From Henriciella sp. (GTDB lineage: Bacteria; Pseudomonadota; Alphaproteobacteria; Caulobacterales; Hyphomonadaceae), in NCBI GenBank assembly GCA_002733705.1, contig NVWP01000006.1, positions 1-39,658 of the forward strand: a DNA stretch of 39,658 nt, given 5' to 3'. Of this stretch, positions 16,266 through 25,613 are shown in pieces; the stretch's first letter is position 1; every line of letters begins with the position of its first letter. The position numbers were made by a program, and so were the translations under genes. The notes under the pieces are model-generated. The model ran no database searches. It was not told the origin of the DNA and saw only the letters and a program-made list of their open reading frames with translations.

Positions 16266-16298
16266 AAAAAAAGCGGTGCCGGTCGAGACCGGCACCGC
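16266..16298 (-). terminator. Intrinsic terminator of the TonB receptor gene
   Basis: Read on the minus strand, GCGGTGCCGGT (16298-16288) pairs perfectly with ACCGGCACCGC (16283-16273) around a four-base loop and is followed by seven Ts. A second small hairpin (CAACAT/ATGTTG, 16304-16319) lies between the stop codon and this stem. This is a textbook rho-independent terminator. Confidence 0.92.
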
Positions 16299-16327
16299 AA
16301 GTCCAACATTTGGATGTTGTCTACCGC

Positions 16328-18925
16328 CTAGTAGCGATAGGAGATCGAGGCGCCATAGGTGCGCGGACGGCCTGCAAAGCGAAGCACGACGTTCGCGTTT
16401 GAGGACACCTGCGGCCAGTAATACTCGTCCAGCAGGTTCTTGCCCCAGATGCCGAACTCCCAGCCGCTATCGAGGCCGTAGAGAGAAATCGACCCGTTCA
16501 CGACGCCATAGGAGTCGATATGGAAGTCCTCTTCGTCCGGCGCACCGGCATAGGATTCGCTCTGCCAGCGGGCCGATAGTGCGCCGCGAAGGCCCATCGT
16601 ATCGGTCACCTGATCATCATAGAGAAGGCTCAGGCTGAAGCTTTGCTCCGGGCTGTAGAGGAAGGGGTCGCCCTGATTATTGGTCGGCTGACCGGCTGCG
16701 TCCGTCGTCGGGAAGTCGCCATACTCGGTGTGGAGCAGGGTGACACCGGCAATGGCCGTCAGCTCATCGGTCAGAAGTGCGGTGACTTCCGCATCGAGAC
16801 CATAGGCTTCGCCCTCAGGCGCATTCTGCAGGCGCGCAAGTGCGGTGTAGATGTCATCTGCGAAATAGGATGAGACCTGCTTGTCGGTATAGTCGTAATA
16901 GAAGAGCGACGCATTTGCCTGCACCAGCTGGTCCAGCAGGCCGGCTTTCACACCGACTTCATAGGCTGTCAGCTTTTCCTGCGTGGCGGGCTGGTTCTGT
17001 TCTGACTTGGAGGCGGCGTTGACCGGTGTCGATGCCGATTTAAAGCCGCGCGAGACAGAGGCGTAGAGAAGCAGATCGTCTGAAGGGGTATAATTACCCA
17101 CGACCCGCCACGAGATATTGTCCTCGGTCAGGTCGGATGTCACCGGGCCGAAGCTGTTTTCGGCCTGGTTGAAGGTGTTACAGCCATTTTCCAGAAGCGG
17201 CGATGGCGGGTTCGGCAGGCCGTAGGTCAGCGTATAGAAGACCCGGTTGAAGATATTGACGTTCGGCTGCATCGAGCCATCCACGTCGCCAGAGCAGCCA
17301 TAATAGTCCTGGGTATCTTCGGTGTAGCGGATGCCCGTGGTCAGCGAGAATTGTGGTGAGAATTCCCAGTCGGCATTGGCGAAGATACTTGCGGTCTCTG
17401 TCTCGAACTCACCGATATCATAATAGGTCTGGAACGAGTTCAGGATCTGCGTGATCGGATAGGGCTGGCCTGTTTCCGGATCACGGTTGACGAAGGCAGC
17501 CAGGCCCTGAATCTGCGCGACCTGGGCCGGTGGAAGGGAGCCGGGCGGGACACCAAGCAGGGCTTCGACCACAGCAACGGGGTTCGTTGCAAGGCCGGCA
17601 GCCGCGCGGCTGACCGAGTTGCTGTTGGAGTTGTCGCGCAGCAGCGTACGGTTGCCGTCGGTAATCTCGTCCTTGCCGTAATAGACACCGACCAGCCAGT
17701 TCGCGATGCCCGTTTCGCCCTCAAGGCGCAGTTCCTCGCTGAAGGAGGTAATCTCGCCATCGATGTCCTGGATCAGGATCTGGTAAGGCACACCCGACCA
17801 GTCGAGAACGGCTTCGCGTTCAAGCTCATTATAGCCGGTCAGCGAGACCAGACGCATGCCGTTGTCGAAGGAGTAATTGAGGCCGAGCTTGTAGGCATTG
17901 AAGGTGGAGTCTTCCTCCAGCGGCCCTTTGACGCCCGGGCCGATGCCGATGTCCTGTTCACGCGCAGAGCGCGGCGCCCAGTCAGCCTGCGTGGCATCCG
18001 TCGGGAAGTTGTTGGCCAGGAATTCGGCCACGCCGGGCGTGTTGTTGGTGTTGCCATTGGCCGGGTCCGTCGCAGGGGTGAAGGCGATGCCCTGACCACC
18101 GATCGTGTCGGACTTGTTGATCCAGCCATTGATGGAAAGGTCGACATCGAAGTTCGCCGTCGGCTGGAAGGCCAGCGCGGCGCGATAGCCGAGCTTGTCG
18201 ACCTTGCCGCGGTCCTCGCCGCGGGAGATCGATTCCTGCCAGCCCTTGTCGCTGGTCTCATAGCGGGCCGCGACGCGCGCCTGGACCTTGTCGCCCAGCG
18301 GCACATTGACCATGCCCTCATAGTTCAGCGTTTCGTAATTGCCGACGTCGAGCGCGGCGAACGCCTCGAACTCGTCAGACGGCTTGTTGGTCACGACGTT
18401 GATCAGGCCAGCGGTGGTATTGCGGCCGAACAGCGTGCCCTGCGGGCCTTTCAGCACTTCGACCCGTTCGACGTCGAAGACCGGGCCGGAATTCATGATC
18501 GGATAGGGATAGGCGACTTCGTCGACATAGGTGCCGACGGTGGATGTCGAGGAAAGGTTGATCGTGTTGAAGCCGATACCGCGCAGCGTATAGGTCGGCA
18601 CACCCTGATAGGATTGCGACACAGAGAAGCTGGGGATGACCGATTGAAGATCGTCGACACTGTTGACCCGCAGGTCGGCAAGCTGGTCCTCACCGAAGGC
18701 CTGGATCGACATCGGTACGTCGAGCACCGACTCTGAACGGCGCTGTGCGGTCACCTGGATCGAGGTGAGACGGCGCTGGCCATCCTCGGCGGCTTCTGGC
18801 GCCTGCGTGGTGGCGACAGGCTCCTCCGCAGGCGCGTCCTGCGCAAAGGCCGGACTTGCCCCGGCGGCCAGCGCGATGGCTGTGCTTGAGACGAGGGTGT
18901 GGCGTAGTGTGACTCTATTGATCAA
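16328..18925 (-). CDS. TonB-dependent outer-membrane receptor
   Basis: This 865-residue receptor has a signal peptide (VSSTAIALAAGASPAFAQ), a TonB-box-like SIQVTAQRR, a plug domain (about 60-180, ending with GPQGTLFGRNTTAGLINVVT) and a 22-strand-type barrel ending in YRY. It should import a bulky or scarce substrate across the outer membrane using TonB energy. I chose the TTG at 18925: AGGGAGG lies five bases upstream and the signal peptide follows directly, whereas the ATG at 19003 adds 26 residues of non-signal sequence. The acyl-CoA dehydrogenase gene is 116 bases upstream on the same strand, so the substrate is more likely a hydrophobic carbon source than iron, but that is only context. 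A strong terminator follows. Confidence 0.93.
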   Translation of the reverse strand: MINRVTLRHTLVSSTAIALAAGASPAFAQDAPAEEPVATTQAPEAAEDGQRRLTSIQVTAQRRSESVLDVPMSIQAFGEDQLADLRVNSVDDLQSVIPSFSVSQSYQGVPTYTLRGIGFNTINLSSTSTVGTYVDEVAYPYPIMNSGPVFDVERVEVLKGPQGTLFGRNTTAGLINVVTNKPSDEFEAFAALDVGNYETLNYEGMVNVPLGDKVQARVAARYETSDKGWQESISRGEDRGKVDKLGYRAALAFQPTANFDVDLSINGWINKSDTIGGQGIAFTPATDPANGNTNNTPGVAEFLANNFPTDATQADWAPRSAREQDIGIGPGVKGPLEEDSTFNAYKLGLNYSFDNGMRLVSLTGYNELEREAVLDWSGVPYQILIQDIDGEITSFSEELRLEGETGIANWLVGVYYGKDEITDGNRTLLRDNSNSNSVSRAAAGLATNPVAVVEALLGVPPGSLPPAQVAQIQGLAAFVNRDPETGQPYPITQILNSFQTYYDIGEFETETASIFANADWEFSPQFSLTTGIRYTEDTQDYYGCSGDVDGSMQPNVNIFNRVFYTLTYGLPNPPSPLLENGCNTFNQAENSFGPVTSDLTEDNISWRVVGNYTPSDDLLLYASVSRGFKSASTPVNAASKSEQNQPATQEKLTAYEVGVKAGLLDQLVQANASLFYYDYTDKQVSSYFADDIYTALARLQNAPEGEAYGLDAEVTALLTDELTAIAGVTLLHTEYGDFPTTDAAGQPTNNQGDPFLYSPEQSFSLSLLYDDQVTDTMGLRGALSARWQSESYAGAPDEEDFHIDSYGVVNGSISLYGLDSGWEFGIWGKNLLDEYYWPQVSSNANVVLRFAGRPRTYGASISYRY

Positions 18926-19041
18926 ATTTTCCTCCCTAAGGACCGGATTTAGTCCGGCTTCATTATGCCTCGAGAGGGTCGTGAAAGCCGCCGCCCGGCA
19001 CAAGCTATCGGAAATGACAGGTACCTATGCGTCTGCCCCGG

Positions 19042-20241
19042 TCACAGCCCCAGAAGCAGCTTGGCCATTACGTTTCGCTGAACTTCATTGGAGCCGCCAT
19101 AGATAGATCCGGCCCGATTATTCAGATAGCGTGGCATTGCCGTCACACTGTGACGCGGCCCGATCATCTCCATGTTCGCGCCAGGCTGGCGGGCGGTGAT
19201 CTGCTCCACATTCCCATAGGGGCCTGCCGCTTCTACGGCCAACTCGTCTATCCTCTGCATTGTCTCGGTGCGTGCGGTCTTCAGCATGGAGGAAGCGGCC
19301 CCCGGATTCTGTCCACCGGCAAGCGCGGCTGCGACGCGCTGCTCCGTGATCTTCACCGCCTCCAGGGCGATACAGGCATCGGCATAGCGCCGGGCAAAAC
19401 CACTATCACGGGCAACAGTCGCCCCATTATCGCTTTCGGCGACGGCAATAGCGGCCACGCGCTCCAGCGCAACTTCGAGCCCAGCCGATGAGCCGCCGCC
19501 CCGCTCGAACTCAAGCAGGTATTTCGCGACGGTCCAGCCATCGTCTTCCTCGCCAAGACGCCCGGATTTCGGCACGCGTACCTCATCAAAGAAGACCTGG
19601 TTGACCTCATGTTCGCCCGCCAGCGTGATGATCGGGTCCACCTTGATGCCCGGCAAGGTCATATCCAGCAGCAGGAAAGTGATGCCCCGCTGGGGTTTGC
19701 CATCGCTATTTGTGCGCACCAGGCAGAACATGCGGTTGGCATGATGGGCGTGCGTGGTCCAGATCTTTGACCCGTTGAGAACGTAGTCCTCGCCATCGCT
19801 CACGGCCTGAAGCTTGAGGCTGGCAAGGTCGGAGCCGGCGCCCGGCTCCGAATAGCCCTGACACCAGTAATCCTCACCCGCCAGGATGCGCGGGAGGTAA
19901 TAATCCTTCTGCGCCTGCGTCCCGAACCCCATGATGCAGGGGCCGACCATCTGCAGTCCCATGGGCGAAAGCGACGGGGCGCCGGCCCGCGCGCATTCGG
20001 ATGCAAAGATATATTTCTGCATCTCGTCCCAGCCCGGGCCGCCATACTGCTCTGGCCAGTGCGGCGCGACCCATCCCTTTTCGTAAAGGATGCGCTGCCA
20101 GGGCAGTGAGAATTCAGGCTCAACGAAAACGCTGGTTGTCAGACGTCCGGCTTCGGCGAGGTCTGCGGGCAGGTTTTCCTGAAGAAACGCCCGCACCTCC
20201 TCGCGAAATTCCTCGTGGCGCTGTTCCAATGCGAGCTTCAT
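19042..20241 (-). CDS. Acyl-CoA dehydrogenase
   Basis: This 399-residue FAD-dependent acyl-CoA dehydrogenase introduces the first double bond in an acyl-CoA chain and passes electrons to ETF. The three domains are visible: an N-terminal helical domain (FREEVRAFLQENLP, WVAPHWPEQYGG), the middle beta domain (QGYSEPGAGSDLASLKL, GSKIWTTHAHHANRM) and the C-terminal helical domain ending GSIYGGSNEVQRNVMAKLLLGL. The motif has Gly where medium-chain enzymes carry the catalytic Glu (IYEG), as in many FadE-like enzymes for branched, steroid or other unusual acyl chains. The ATG at 20241 follows a GGGGGT-type ribosome site. The exact substrate is unknown. Confidence 0.92.
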   Translation of the reverse strand: MKLALEQRHEEFREEVRAFLQENLPADLAEAGRLTTSVFVEPEFSLPWQRILYEKGWVAPHWPEQYGGPGWDEMQKYIFASECARAGAPSLSPMGLQMVGPCIMGFGTQAQKDYYLPRILAGEDYWCQGYSEPGAGSDLASLKLQAVSDGEDYVLNGSKIWTTHAHHANRMFCLVRTNSDGKPQRGITFLLLDMTLPGIKVDPIITLAGEHEVNQVFFDEVRVPKSGRLGEEDDGWTVAKYLLEFERGGGSSAGLEVALERVAAIAVAESDNGATVARDSGFARRYADACIALEAVKITEQRVAAALAGGQNPGAASSMLKTARTETMQRIDELAVEAAGPYGNVEQITARQPGANMEMIGPRHSVTAMPRYLNNRAGSIYGGSNEVQRNVMAKLLLGL

Positions 20242-20356
20242 GCCTTTACCCCCCTTTTATCTACACAGCAGCTATTGCGGTGCCTTCGCGTGAAGGTGCC
20301 AGATCGTGGCGACAGTAGACAAGCTGCCAGTAATAATAGGTGAGGAGGCGCTTTGC

Positions 20357-21103
20357 ATGCCGGGACACGGTGTATCTTTGTCCATCGAAGACCGGCTGGA
20401 TATCCTGGCCCGTCAGGTCGCGGAGAAGGGCGAGGAAATCGGCCTGCCATACATCGCCGTCAGCGCCGACATCAGCAGCACGGACCCGATGCGGGATCGC
20501 GAGGGGGAACCTTTTGCCGAGACGGTCTTCAAATGGCTCGATCCCTCACTGGAATACTGGAAGGATCGCATGTTTGCCCTGCGCTCCACGCTCGTTCATG
20601 CCACCCGCACCTGCGCAGAGCCCTTCTATTATGCCGAAGGCGAGGTCGGAAGCTGGCGCCCCAATGCGGCCGTGGCGGCCTCAAACGATCCTGAGGAGTA
20701 TCTGAAGGCGCACATCCAGGCGGCCATCGTCGCCCCTGCCTACCTGCCGGGCGGCGCAATCGGCGCGGTGGCCTGGGCCTCCGACCAGCCGCAGGAGACG
20801 CGCGCCATATTCGAGCGCCATGCCGAATCCTTGCATGCGCTGGCCCTGAAATTCATCGCGACCTATCACGACGCGCGCTCACTGGGGCCGCAGGGGCCAG
20901 CCGTCTATCTCACCCGCCGCGAGATCCAGTGTCTGAAATGGGCATCGGCCGGCAAGACCGATGCGGAGATCGCCACGATCATGCACATTTCAGTGCCAAC
21001 GGTACGCTTTCACATTACCAATAGCGCGACAAAGCTCGGCGTGGCTGGCAAGGCGCGGGCCATCCAGCGCGCCTCCACGCTCGGCTATATCGGCCACGAC
21101 TAG
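20357..21103 (+). CDS. LuxR-family transcriptional regulator
   Basis: This 248-residue regulator has a C-terminal LuxR helix-turn-helix (LTRREIQCLKWASAGKTDAE, then VRFHITNSATKLGV, about 185-240). Its N-terminal half has the length and layout of an autoinducer-binding domain, with aromatic residues in FKWLDPSLEYWKDRMFALRS. No LuxI-type synthase is in the window, so it would be a solo that reads an external or catabolic ligand. I chose the ATG at 20357 because GAGGAGG precedes it by eight bases; a GTG at 20306 would add 17 residues. It lies between the divergent acyl-CoA dehydrogenase and convergent acyl-CoA ligase genes and may control them, which is an inference from position. Confidence 0.85.
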   Translation: MPGHGVSLSIEDRLDILARQVAEKGEEIGLPYIAVSADISSTDPMRDREGEPFAETVFKWLDPSLEYWKDRMFALRSTLVHATRTCAEPFYYAEGEVGSWRPNAAVAASNDPEEYLKAHIQAAIVAPAYLPGGAIGAVAWASDQPQETRAIFERHAESLHALALKFIATYHDARSLGPQGPAVYLTRREIQCLKWASAGKTDAEIATIMHISVPTVRFHITNSATKLGVAGKARAIQRASTLGYIGHD

Positions 21104-21113
21104 GCGCGAACGC

Positions 21114-22805
21114 TCACAACCCGGCGGCAAGCTTGTCGCGCAGCTCGCGTTTCAGGAACTTTCCGCTGGCATTGCGGGGCAGGGCATCTTCAAGGATCCA
21201 GACATAACGCGGCACCTTGTGCTTCGCCATGATCGCTGCGCAATGCTCGCGGATCGCCTCTTCCGTCAGCGTATGGCCGGGCTTTGCGACAACCGCCGCG
21301 CCGACCTCTTCGCCAAGGCGCTCATCGGGAATGCCGAACACCGAACACTCGGCGACACTGTCATGGCGATAGAGGGCCGCTTCGACTTCGGCGCAATAGA
21401 TGTTTTCGCCGCCGCGCAGAACCATGTCCTTCTTGCGGTCGACGATATAGATGAAGCCGTCTTCATCCATGCGGGCGATGTCGCCTGTATGCAGCCAGCC
21501 GCCATCGGTAATCGTCTCGGCGGTCGCTTCGGGCCGGTTGATATAGCCCTTGATGACCGAAGCGCCCCGCACCCAAAGCTCTCCGCGCTCGCCTAACGGC
21601 ACTTCATTGCCATCCGGATCCACGCATTTGGCTTCATAGCTCGGCATGGCGGGGCCAGCGCTGTCTGGCCTGTCGACATAGAAGTCGGCGCTGAGCGAGG
21701 TGATGATGCCGCAAGTTTCGGTCATGCCATAGCCGGTGGTCGGCCGGGCGGTTGCCACTTTCTCCTCGATCTTCAGAACCAGATCCGGTGGAACCTGCGC
21801 GCCGCCCCCGCCAAGCGCCAGAAGGCTGGACGTGTCGGTCTTCTCGAAGTCGGGATGATTGATCAGCTCACGTGCCATGACCGGCACGCCGCTCATCGTC
21901 ATGATACGGTGTTTCTCGATCAGGCGGAGTGCCTCGCCGGCCTCCCACTTGTACATCAGCACCATCGCGCCGCCTGCCGCGGTGACGGCATATGCGGCGC
22001 AATTGTTCGCCGTCACATGGAAGAGCGGCGTATTGATCAGCGTAACAGGCACCGGGGGCGGATCAGGTGGCACCTCGCCCGTCGCATACATCACCGCCAG
22101 CGCCGTCGAGGCGCGGGCATAGAGCATGTTCATCAAATTCGACACACAGCCGCGATGGGTCAGCTGCGCGCCCTTGGGAAAGCCGGTCGTGCCTGATGTG
22201 TAGAAAATGCACGCATCACTGTCCGGGTCGACGGACACGTCAGGCAGGTCGCCGCCCGCCGCAATCACCTCGCTCCACGGCGTCACATCGTCTGGATAGT
22301 CCTCAAGCCGGACCCCGACGAGTTTGGCCCCATTCAGCATTTCCGGCTTCTGGCGCACGCGCTCAAGGCGTTCGGAATCAAGGAACAGGACAGCCGGCTC
22401 GGAATCCTTCAGCGCGTAGTCCATTTCCTCGGCGGTCCACCAGGCATTCATGCCCACCACCGTGATGCCGACCGAGCAGCAGGCCCAGTAGATGATCATC
22501 CATTCGGGATAGTTGCGCATGGAGATCGCAATCCGGTCGCCTGTTTTCACGCCCTGCGCGAAAAGCCAGTTCGCAACCGCGCTGGTCAGCTCATGGGTCT
22601 CTTCATAGGTGAGCTTCTCATCATGGTAGATGAGGTAATCGCGATCAGCGAACTCACGGGTCGCCAGCCAGACATCACGCACAGTGGGCGGCGCATTCTT
22701 CCAGGTCCGGATCCTGTTGCCGAGCACCTCCTGCTTGACGATTTCAAACTCGCCGCCAGGGCCCGTCAGCTCATTATATGCCCTGGAAAGTTCCGCGTAA
22801 TGCAT
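21114..22805 (-). CDS. AMP-dependent acyl-CoA synthetase/ligase
   Basis: This 563-residue enzyme of the ANL superfamily activates a carboxylic acid with ATP to an acyl-AMP and then the CoA thioester. It has the P-loop-like FYTSGTTGFPKGAQLTHRG (about residue 204), GYGMTETCGI, the hinge region GWLHTGDIARMDEDGFIYI and the C-terminal NASGKFLKREL with the catalytic lysine. The length is usual. The ATG at 22805 lies behind GGGTGG. With the dehydrogenase, hydratase and TonB receptor it forms a plausible set for catabolism of a fatty or cyclic acid. The chain length or ring type cannot be told from motifs. Confidence 0.92.
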   Translation of the reverse strand: MHYAELSRAYNELTGPGGEFEIVKQEVLGNRIRTWKNAPPTVRDVWLATREFADRDYLIYHDEKLTYEETHELTSAVANWLFAQGVKTGDRIAISMRNYPEWMIIYWACCSVGITVVGMNAWWTAEEMDYALKDSEPAVLFLDSERLERVRQKPEMLNGAKLVGVRLEDYPDDVTPWSEVIAAGGDLPDVSVDPDSDACIFYTSGTTGFPKGAQLTHRGCVSNLMNMLYARASTALAVMYATGEVPPDPPPVPVTLINTPLFHVTANNCAAYAVTAAGGAMVLMYKWEAGEALRLIEKHRIMTMSGVPVMARELINHPDFEKTDTSSLLALGGGGAQVPPDLVLKIEEKVATARPTTGYGMTETCGIITSLSADFYVDRPDSAGPAMPSYEAKCVDPDGNEVPLGERGELWVRGASVIKGYINRPEATAETITDGGWLHTGDIARMDEDGFIYIVDRKKDMVLRGGENIYCAEVEAALYRHDSVAECSVFGIPDERLGEEVGAAVVAKPGHTLTEEAIREHCAAIMAKHKVPRYVWILEDALPRNASGKFLKRELRDKLAAGL

Positions 22806-22877
22806 TGTTCCACCCTGTCTTTTCTTTGGGCGGTACTCTTACACCGACTTCCGGTTCAGAAAACAGTGGACGCCGCG

Positions 22878-24311
22878 TCAGCCGCCGAACGCATTATAGA
22901 CGCCGACCCGCCTGCGGAGCGCTTCGTAGCGCGACTGGATTTCGCCATCCTGGGCCGAGAGCGTCTGGCGCTGGGCATCGATCAGGCTCAGCAGGCTTTC
23001 AGCGCCTTCGCGATAGCGGATCTCGATCAGCTCCAGCGACCGGTCAGCCGCCTCCAGGGCTGCCGCGCGAAAGGCTGTTTCCTCAACGGCGTAATTATAG
23101 GAGAGCAGCGCCGCGTCCGCCTCGGTCAGCGCGGAGATCACCGTGCTTTCAAAGTTGGCGCGCGCAGCCTCCACATCCGCCTCCGCCTGGTCGATCTCGG
23201 CGCGTGTGAGAGGCAGGTTGAAAATCCCCCAGCTAAGGCGCGGGCCGAAATTATAGCCAAGCGAGTCCATGTTGAAGATGTCATCCGGGTCATTGGAGGT
23301 GAATGACCCCTGTCCGGTCAGGGTCAGGGTCGGATAAAGGTCAGCGGTCTCGACACCCACGGCATAGGTCGCTGCGGCCAGCTGGCGCTCGGCAGCGCGA
23401 ATGTCCGGGCGCCGCCGCAGCAGCTCTTTGGGAGAGCCAACCTCGACCGGCCCGAACGCCCGGACCGGTTCAAGTGCGTCCGAGGCGAAAGGCTCGAGCG
23501 AGGGGTAGGCGGCATAGAAGGCCGGCATCGTATGGCCGGTCAGCTGGGCAAGACCGGAGGCCGCTTCGCTACGCGCCGATTTCAGCGCGCTGATGGCGGC
23601 CTTGGTCGTCTGCACAAGGTTTTTCTGCCGCTCCACATCGATATCGGCCACTTCCCCGGCTTCGCGAAGTTTGCGGGTCAGGTCCAGAACCTCTTCCTGG
23701 CGCGCGACATTGGCCTGATTGACGGCGATACGGGCGTCGAGCTCGCGAACGGTCAGATAGGTACGGGCCGTTTCGCCCAGTATGGCACGCTTGGTATCGG
23801 CCTCTACCGCTTCGCGCCCGCCAAGGGCGGCCTGCGCCTGGGACAGGCTGTTGGCCGTGCGCCCGAAGAGGTCTGCCTCCCAGCTTGCTTCAGCGCCCAC
23901 CGAATATTGCGTCTGCGCCTCGAACTCGAAGGGCACATCCGCTCCCAGGCTGGCACTCGACTGTTTCTGGCGCCTTACGGATGCATTGAGCGCGCCCATC
24001 GGGAAACCGGCCGCGCGGGCAGCCTGAACCGTTGCCTGGGCGTTCTTCACATTTGCGGCGGCTTCCTCAATGCTTGGATTGCGCGCCTTCGCATCCTCGA
24101 TCAGTTGAGTGAGGAGCGGATCGTTGAAGGCCTGCCACCAGTCCGATTGCGGCAATTGTCCCGGCGCGATCACATCCAGGTCGGCGGCCAGCCAGCGGTC
24201 CTGATAGATGTCCGTCTCCGGTGCCTCATAGTCCGGGCCAGCGGTCATGCAGCCGGTGAGGAATAGCCCGGCAGCTAAGGCTGTGAACGCACACTGAAAA
24301 CAAAATTTCAT
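22878..24311 (-). CDS. RND efflux outer-membrane factor, NodT/OprM-type lipoprotein
   Basis: This 477-residue TolC-like protein forms the outer-membrane channel of a tripartite pump. The ATG at 24311 gives a lipoprotein signal ending in Leu-Thr-Gly-Cys (Cys21), followed by the typical MTAGPDYEAPE. Two repeats of long coiled-coil helices are visible, including PSIEEAAANVKNAQATVQAARA and a second Ala/Glu-rich block, plus the family RRPDIRAAERQLAAATYAVG signature. It is transcribed away from the adaptor and pump genes through a 99-bp shared intergenic region. The frame is open up to 24380, but that part has no signal sequence. Confidence 0.92.
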   Translation of the reverse strand: MKFCFQCAFTALAAGLFLTGCMTAGPDYEAPETDIYQDRWLAADLDVIAPGQLPQSDWWQAFNDPLLTQLIEDAKARNPSIEEAAANVKNAQATVQAARAAGFPMGALNASVRRQKQSSASLGADVPFEFEAQTQYSVGAEASWEADLFGRTANSLSQAQAALGGREAVEADTKRAILGETARTYLTVRELDARIAVNQANVARQEEVLDLTRKLREAGEVADIDVERQKNLVQTTKAAISALKSARSEAASGLAQLTGHTMPAFYAAYPSLEPFASDALEPVRAFGPVEVGSPKELLRRRPDIRAAERQLAAATYAVGVETADLYPTLTLTGQGSFTSNDPDDIFNMDSLGYNFGPRLSWGIFNLPLTRAEIDQAEADVEAARANFESTVISALTEADAALLSYNYAVEETAFRAAALEAADRSLELIEIRYREGAESLLSLIDAQRQTLSAQDGEIQSRYEALRRRVGVYNAFGG

Positions 24312-24379
24312 AATCACTGACCTGTCCGGCTCGCTTCCCGACTTGATTGTCTCATGTTGATCGATAACCAGAGGGAACA

Positions 24380-24393
24380 AGACATTTCTGTCT
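24380..24393. promoter_or_regulatory. Small dyad between divergent efflux genes
   Basis: AGACA-TTTC-TGTCT is a perfect five-base dyad in the 99-bp gap between the outer-membrane factor and adaptor genes, 18 bases before the adaptor start. It could be an operator for a repressor of the pump, but it is short and no regulator gene is adjacent. Confidence 0.3.
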
Positions 24394-24410
24394 AGCAGAT
24401 CGGTTGCGCT

Positions 24411-25613
24411 ATGTCCGACGAGAATTCAACCCAACACCGCGACTCCGATGGGGGGAGCCGCCCCAGCTGGTTATGGTTGATCCTCGGCGTCGTGGTTCTG
24501 GGGATCGGCCTCCTGATCATGACGCTGGCAGGCGCCGGCGGTGGGCCGCAAGAGGACGCCGAACAGCAGGAAGACAGCATTCCCTATGTCGAGACGGTTC
24601 AGCCAGAGCCTGCCGGCTCCAGTTTCGATGTCCGTGCGCCCGGCCGCTTACAGCCACGTGAACGCCTTGAGCTTGTCGGCGAGGTCTCCGGCAAGGTGAC
24701 CAATGTCAGTCCGGGCCTCCAGCCTGGCGGGCGCATCGGCCGGGGGGAGACGATCCTCCAGATCGACGACGGTGACCTGCTGGCCGACCTGGAGCGTGCG
24801 CGGGCGCAGCTCGCAACGGCAGAAGCCCGCCTCAGCCAGGCTGAGGCCGAGCGTGACCGTCAGATCAATCTCGCTGACATCGGCGCCTCGCCCGAAAAGG
24901 CGGCCGAACAGGCGATTGCCGCCTTTGAGGATGCGCAGGCTGGCGTGCGTCAGGCACAGTCCCAGGTCACAATCGCCCGCCGTAATCTTGAGAAGTCCTC
25001 CATCACCGCGCCCTTCGATGCGATTGTGACCTCTGAATCGGTCGCGCCCGGCACCTTTGTCTCGCCCGGCCAGCCGCTGGCCCAGCTGATCAGCGCCGGG
25101 GAGGGCGAAATTCAGGCCAGTCTGCCGGCTGAGGATGTGAACGCCGTCCGCAACGCCATCCGCGCGCGGGAGGATGGGCGCCTGCCGGTGCGGGCCATCC
25201 CCAATTCAAGCTCGCTCGGCGACATGGAGCTGGACGGCTATCTCTCCGAATTCTCCCCTGAAATCGATCCGCAGTCTCGCACAGCAACGATCATCTCGGT
25301 CTTTCCGGATGCCTTTCTGGCAGAGAACCAGGGCAATGTTTTTGCCGGGGATTATATGGACTTGCTGATAGAGGGCCGGTCCGAGACGCCGATGTGGCGC
25401 GTGCCGGAAGGGGCTGTGCGCCAGGACGGCTATGTCTGGGTCGTCGGTCCCGATGAGCAGATCCACCAGGTCGATGTCGATCCGGTGGATCGCAGTGAGG
25501 AAGGGGCGCTCATCCGCGCGGCAGACCTGTCTTCCAGCGACAGGCTGCTGCTGACCGTCCTGGCCGAGGAAATCGACGGCATGCGCGTTCATGTGCAGGA
25601 GCCTTCGCCTTGA
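24411..25613 (+). CDS. RND efflux periplasmic adaptor (membrane fusion protein)
   Basis: This 400-residue HlyD/AcrA-type adaptor links the RND pump to the outer-membrane channel. It has one N-terminal membrane anchor (LWLILGVVVLGIGLLIMTLA, about residues 23-42) and no lipobox. A lipoyl half-motif (ELVGEVSGKVTNVSPGLQPG) follows, then an Ala/Glu/Gln-rich helical hairpin (about 120-185), the second lipoyl half (ITAPFDAIVTSESVAPGTFV) and beta-barrel domains. The ATG at 24411 has no clear ribosome site. The stop overlaps the start of the pump gene (TTGA), so the two are translationally coupled. Confidence 0.92.
   Translation: MSDENSTQHRDSDGGSRPSWLWLILGVVVLGIGLLIMTLAGAGGGPQEDAEQQEDSIPYVETVQPEPAGSSFDVRAPGRLQPRERLELVGEVSGKVTNVSPGLQPGGRIGRGETILQIDDGDLLADLERARAQLATAEARLSQAEAERDRQINLADIGASPEKAAEQAIAAFEDAQAGVRQAQSQVTIARRNLEKSSITAPFDAIVTSESVAPGTFVSPGQPLAQLISAGEGEIQASLPAEDVNAVRNAIRAREDGRLPVRAIPNSSSLGDMELDGYLSEFSPEIDPQSRTATIISVFPDAFLAENQGNVFAGDYMDLLIEGRSETPMWRVPEGAVRQDGYVWVVGPDEQIHQVDVDPVDRSEEGALIRAADLSSSDRLLLTVLAEEIDGMRVHVQEPSP

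Noticed and set aside
18943-18957. CCGGA/TCCGG hairpin in the leader of the first TonB receptor as a riboswitch or thermosensor
   Set aside because: The stem has only five pairs and does not cover the ribosome site; no conserved aptamer features are visible.
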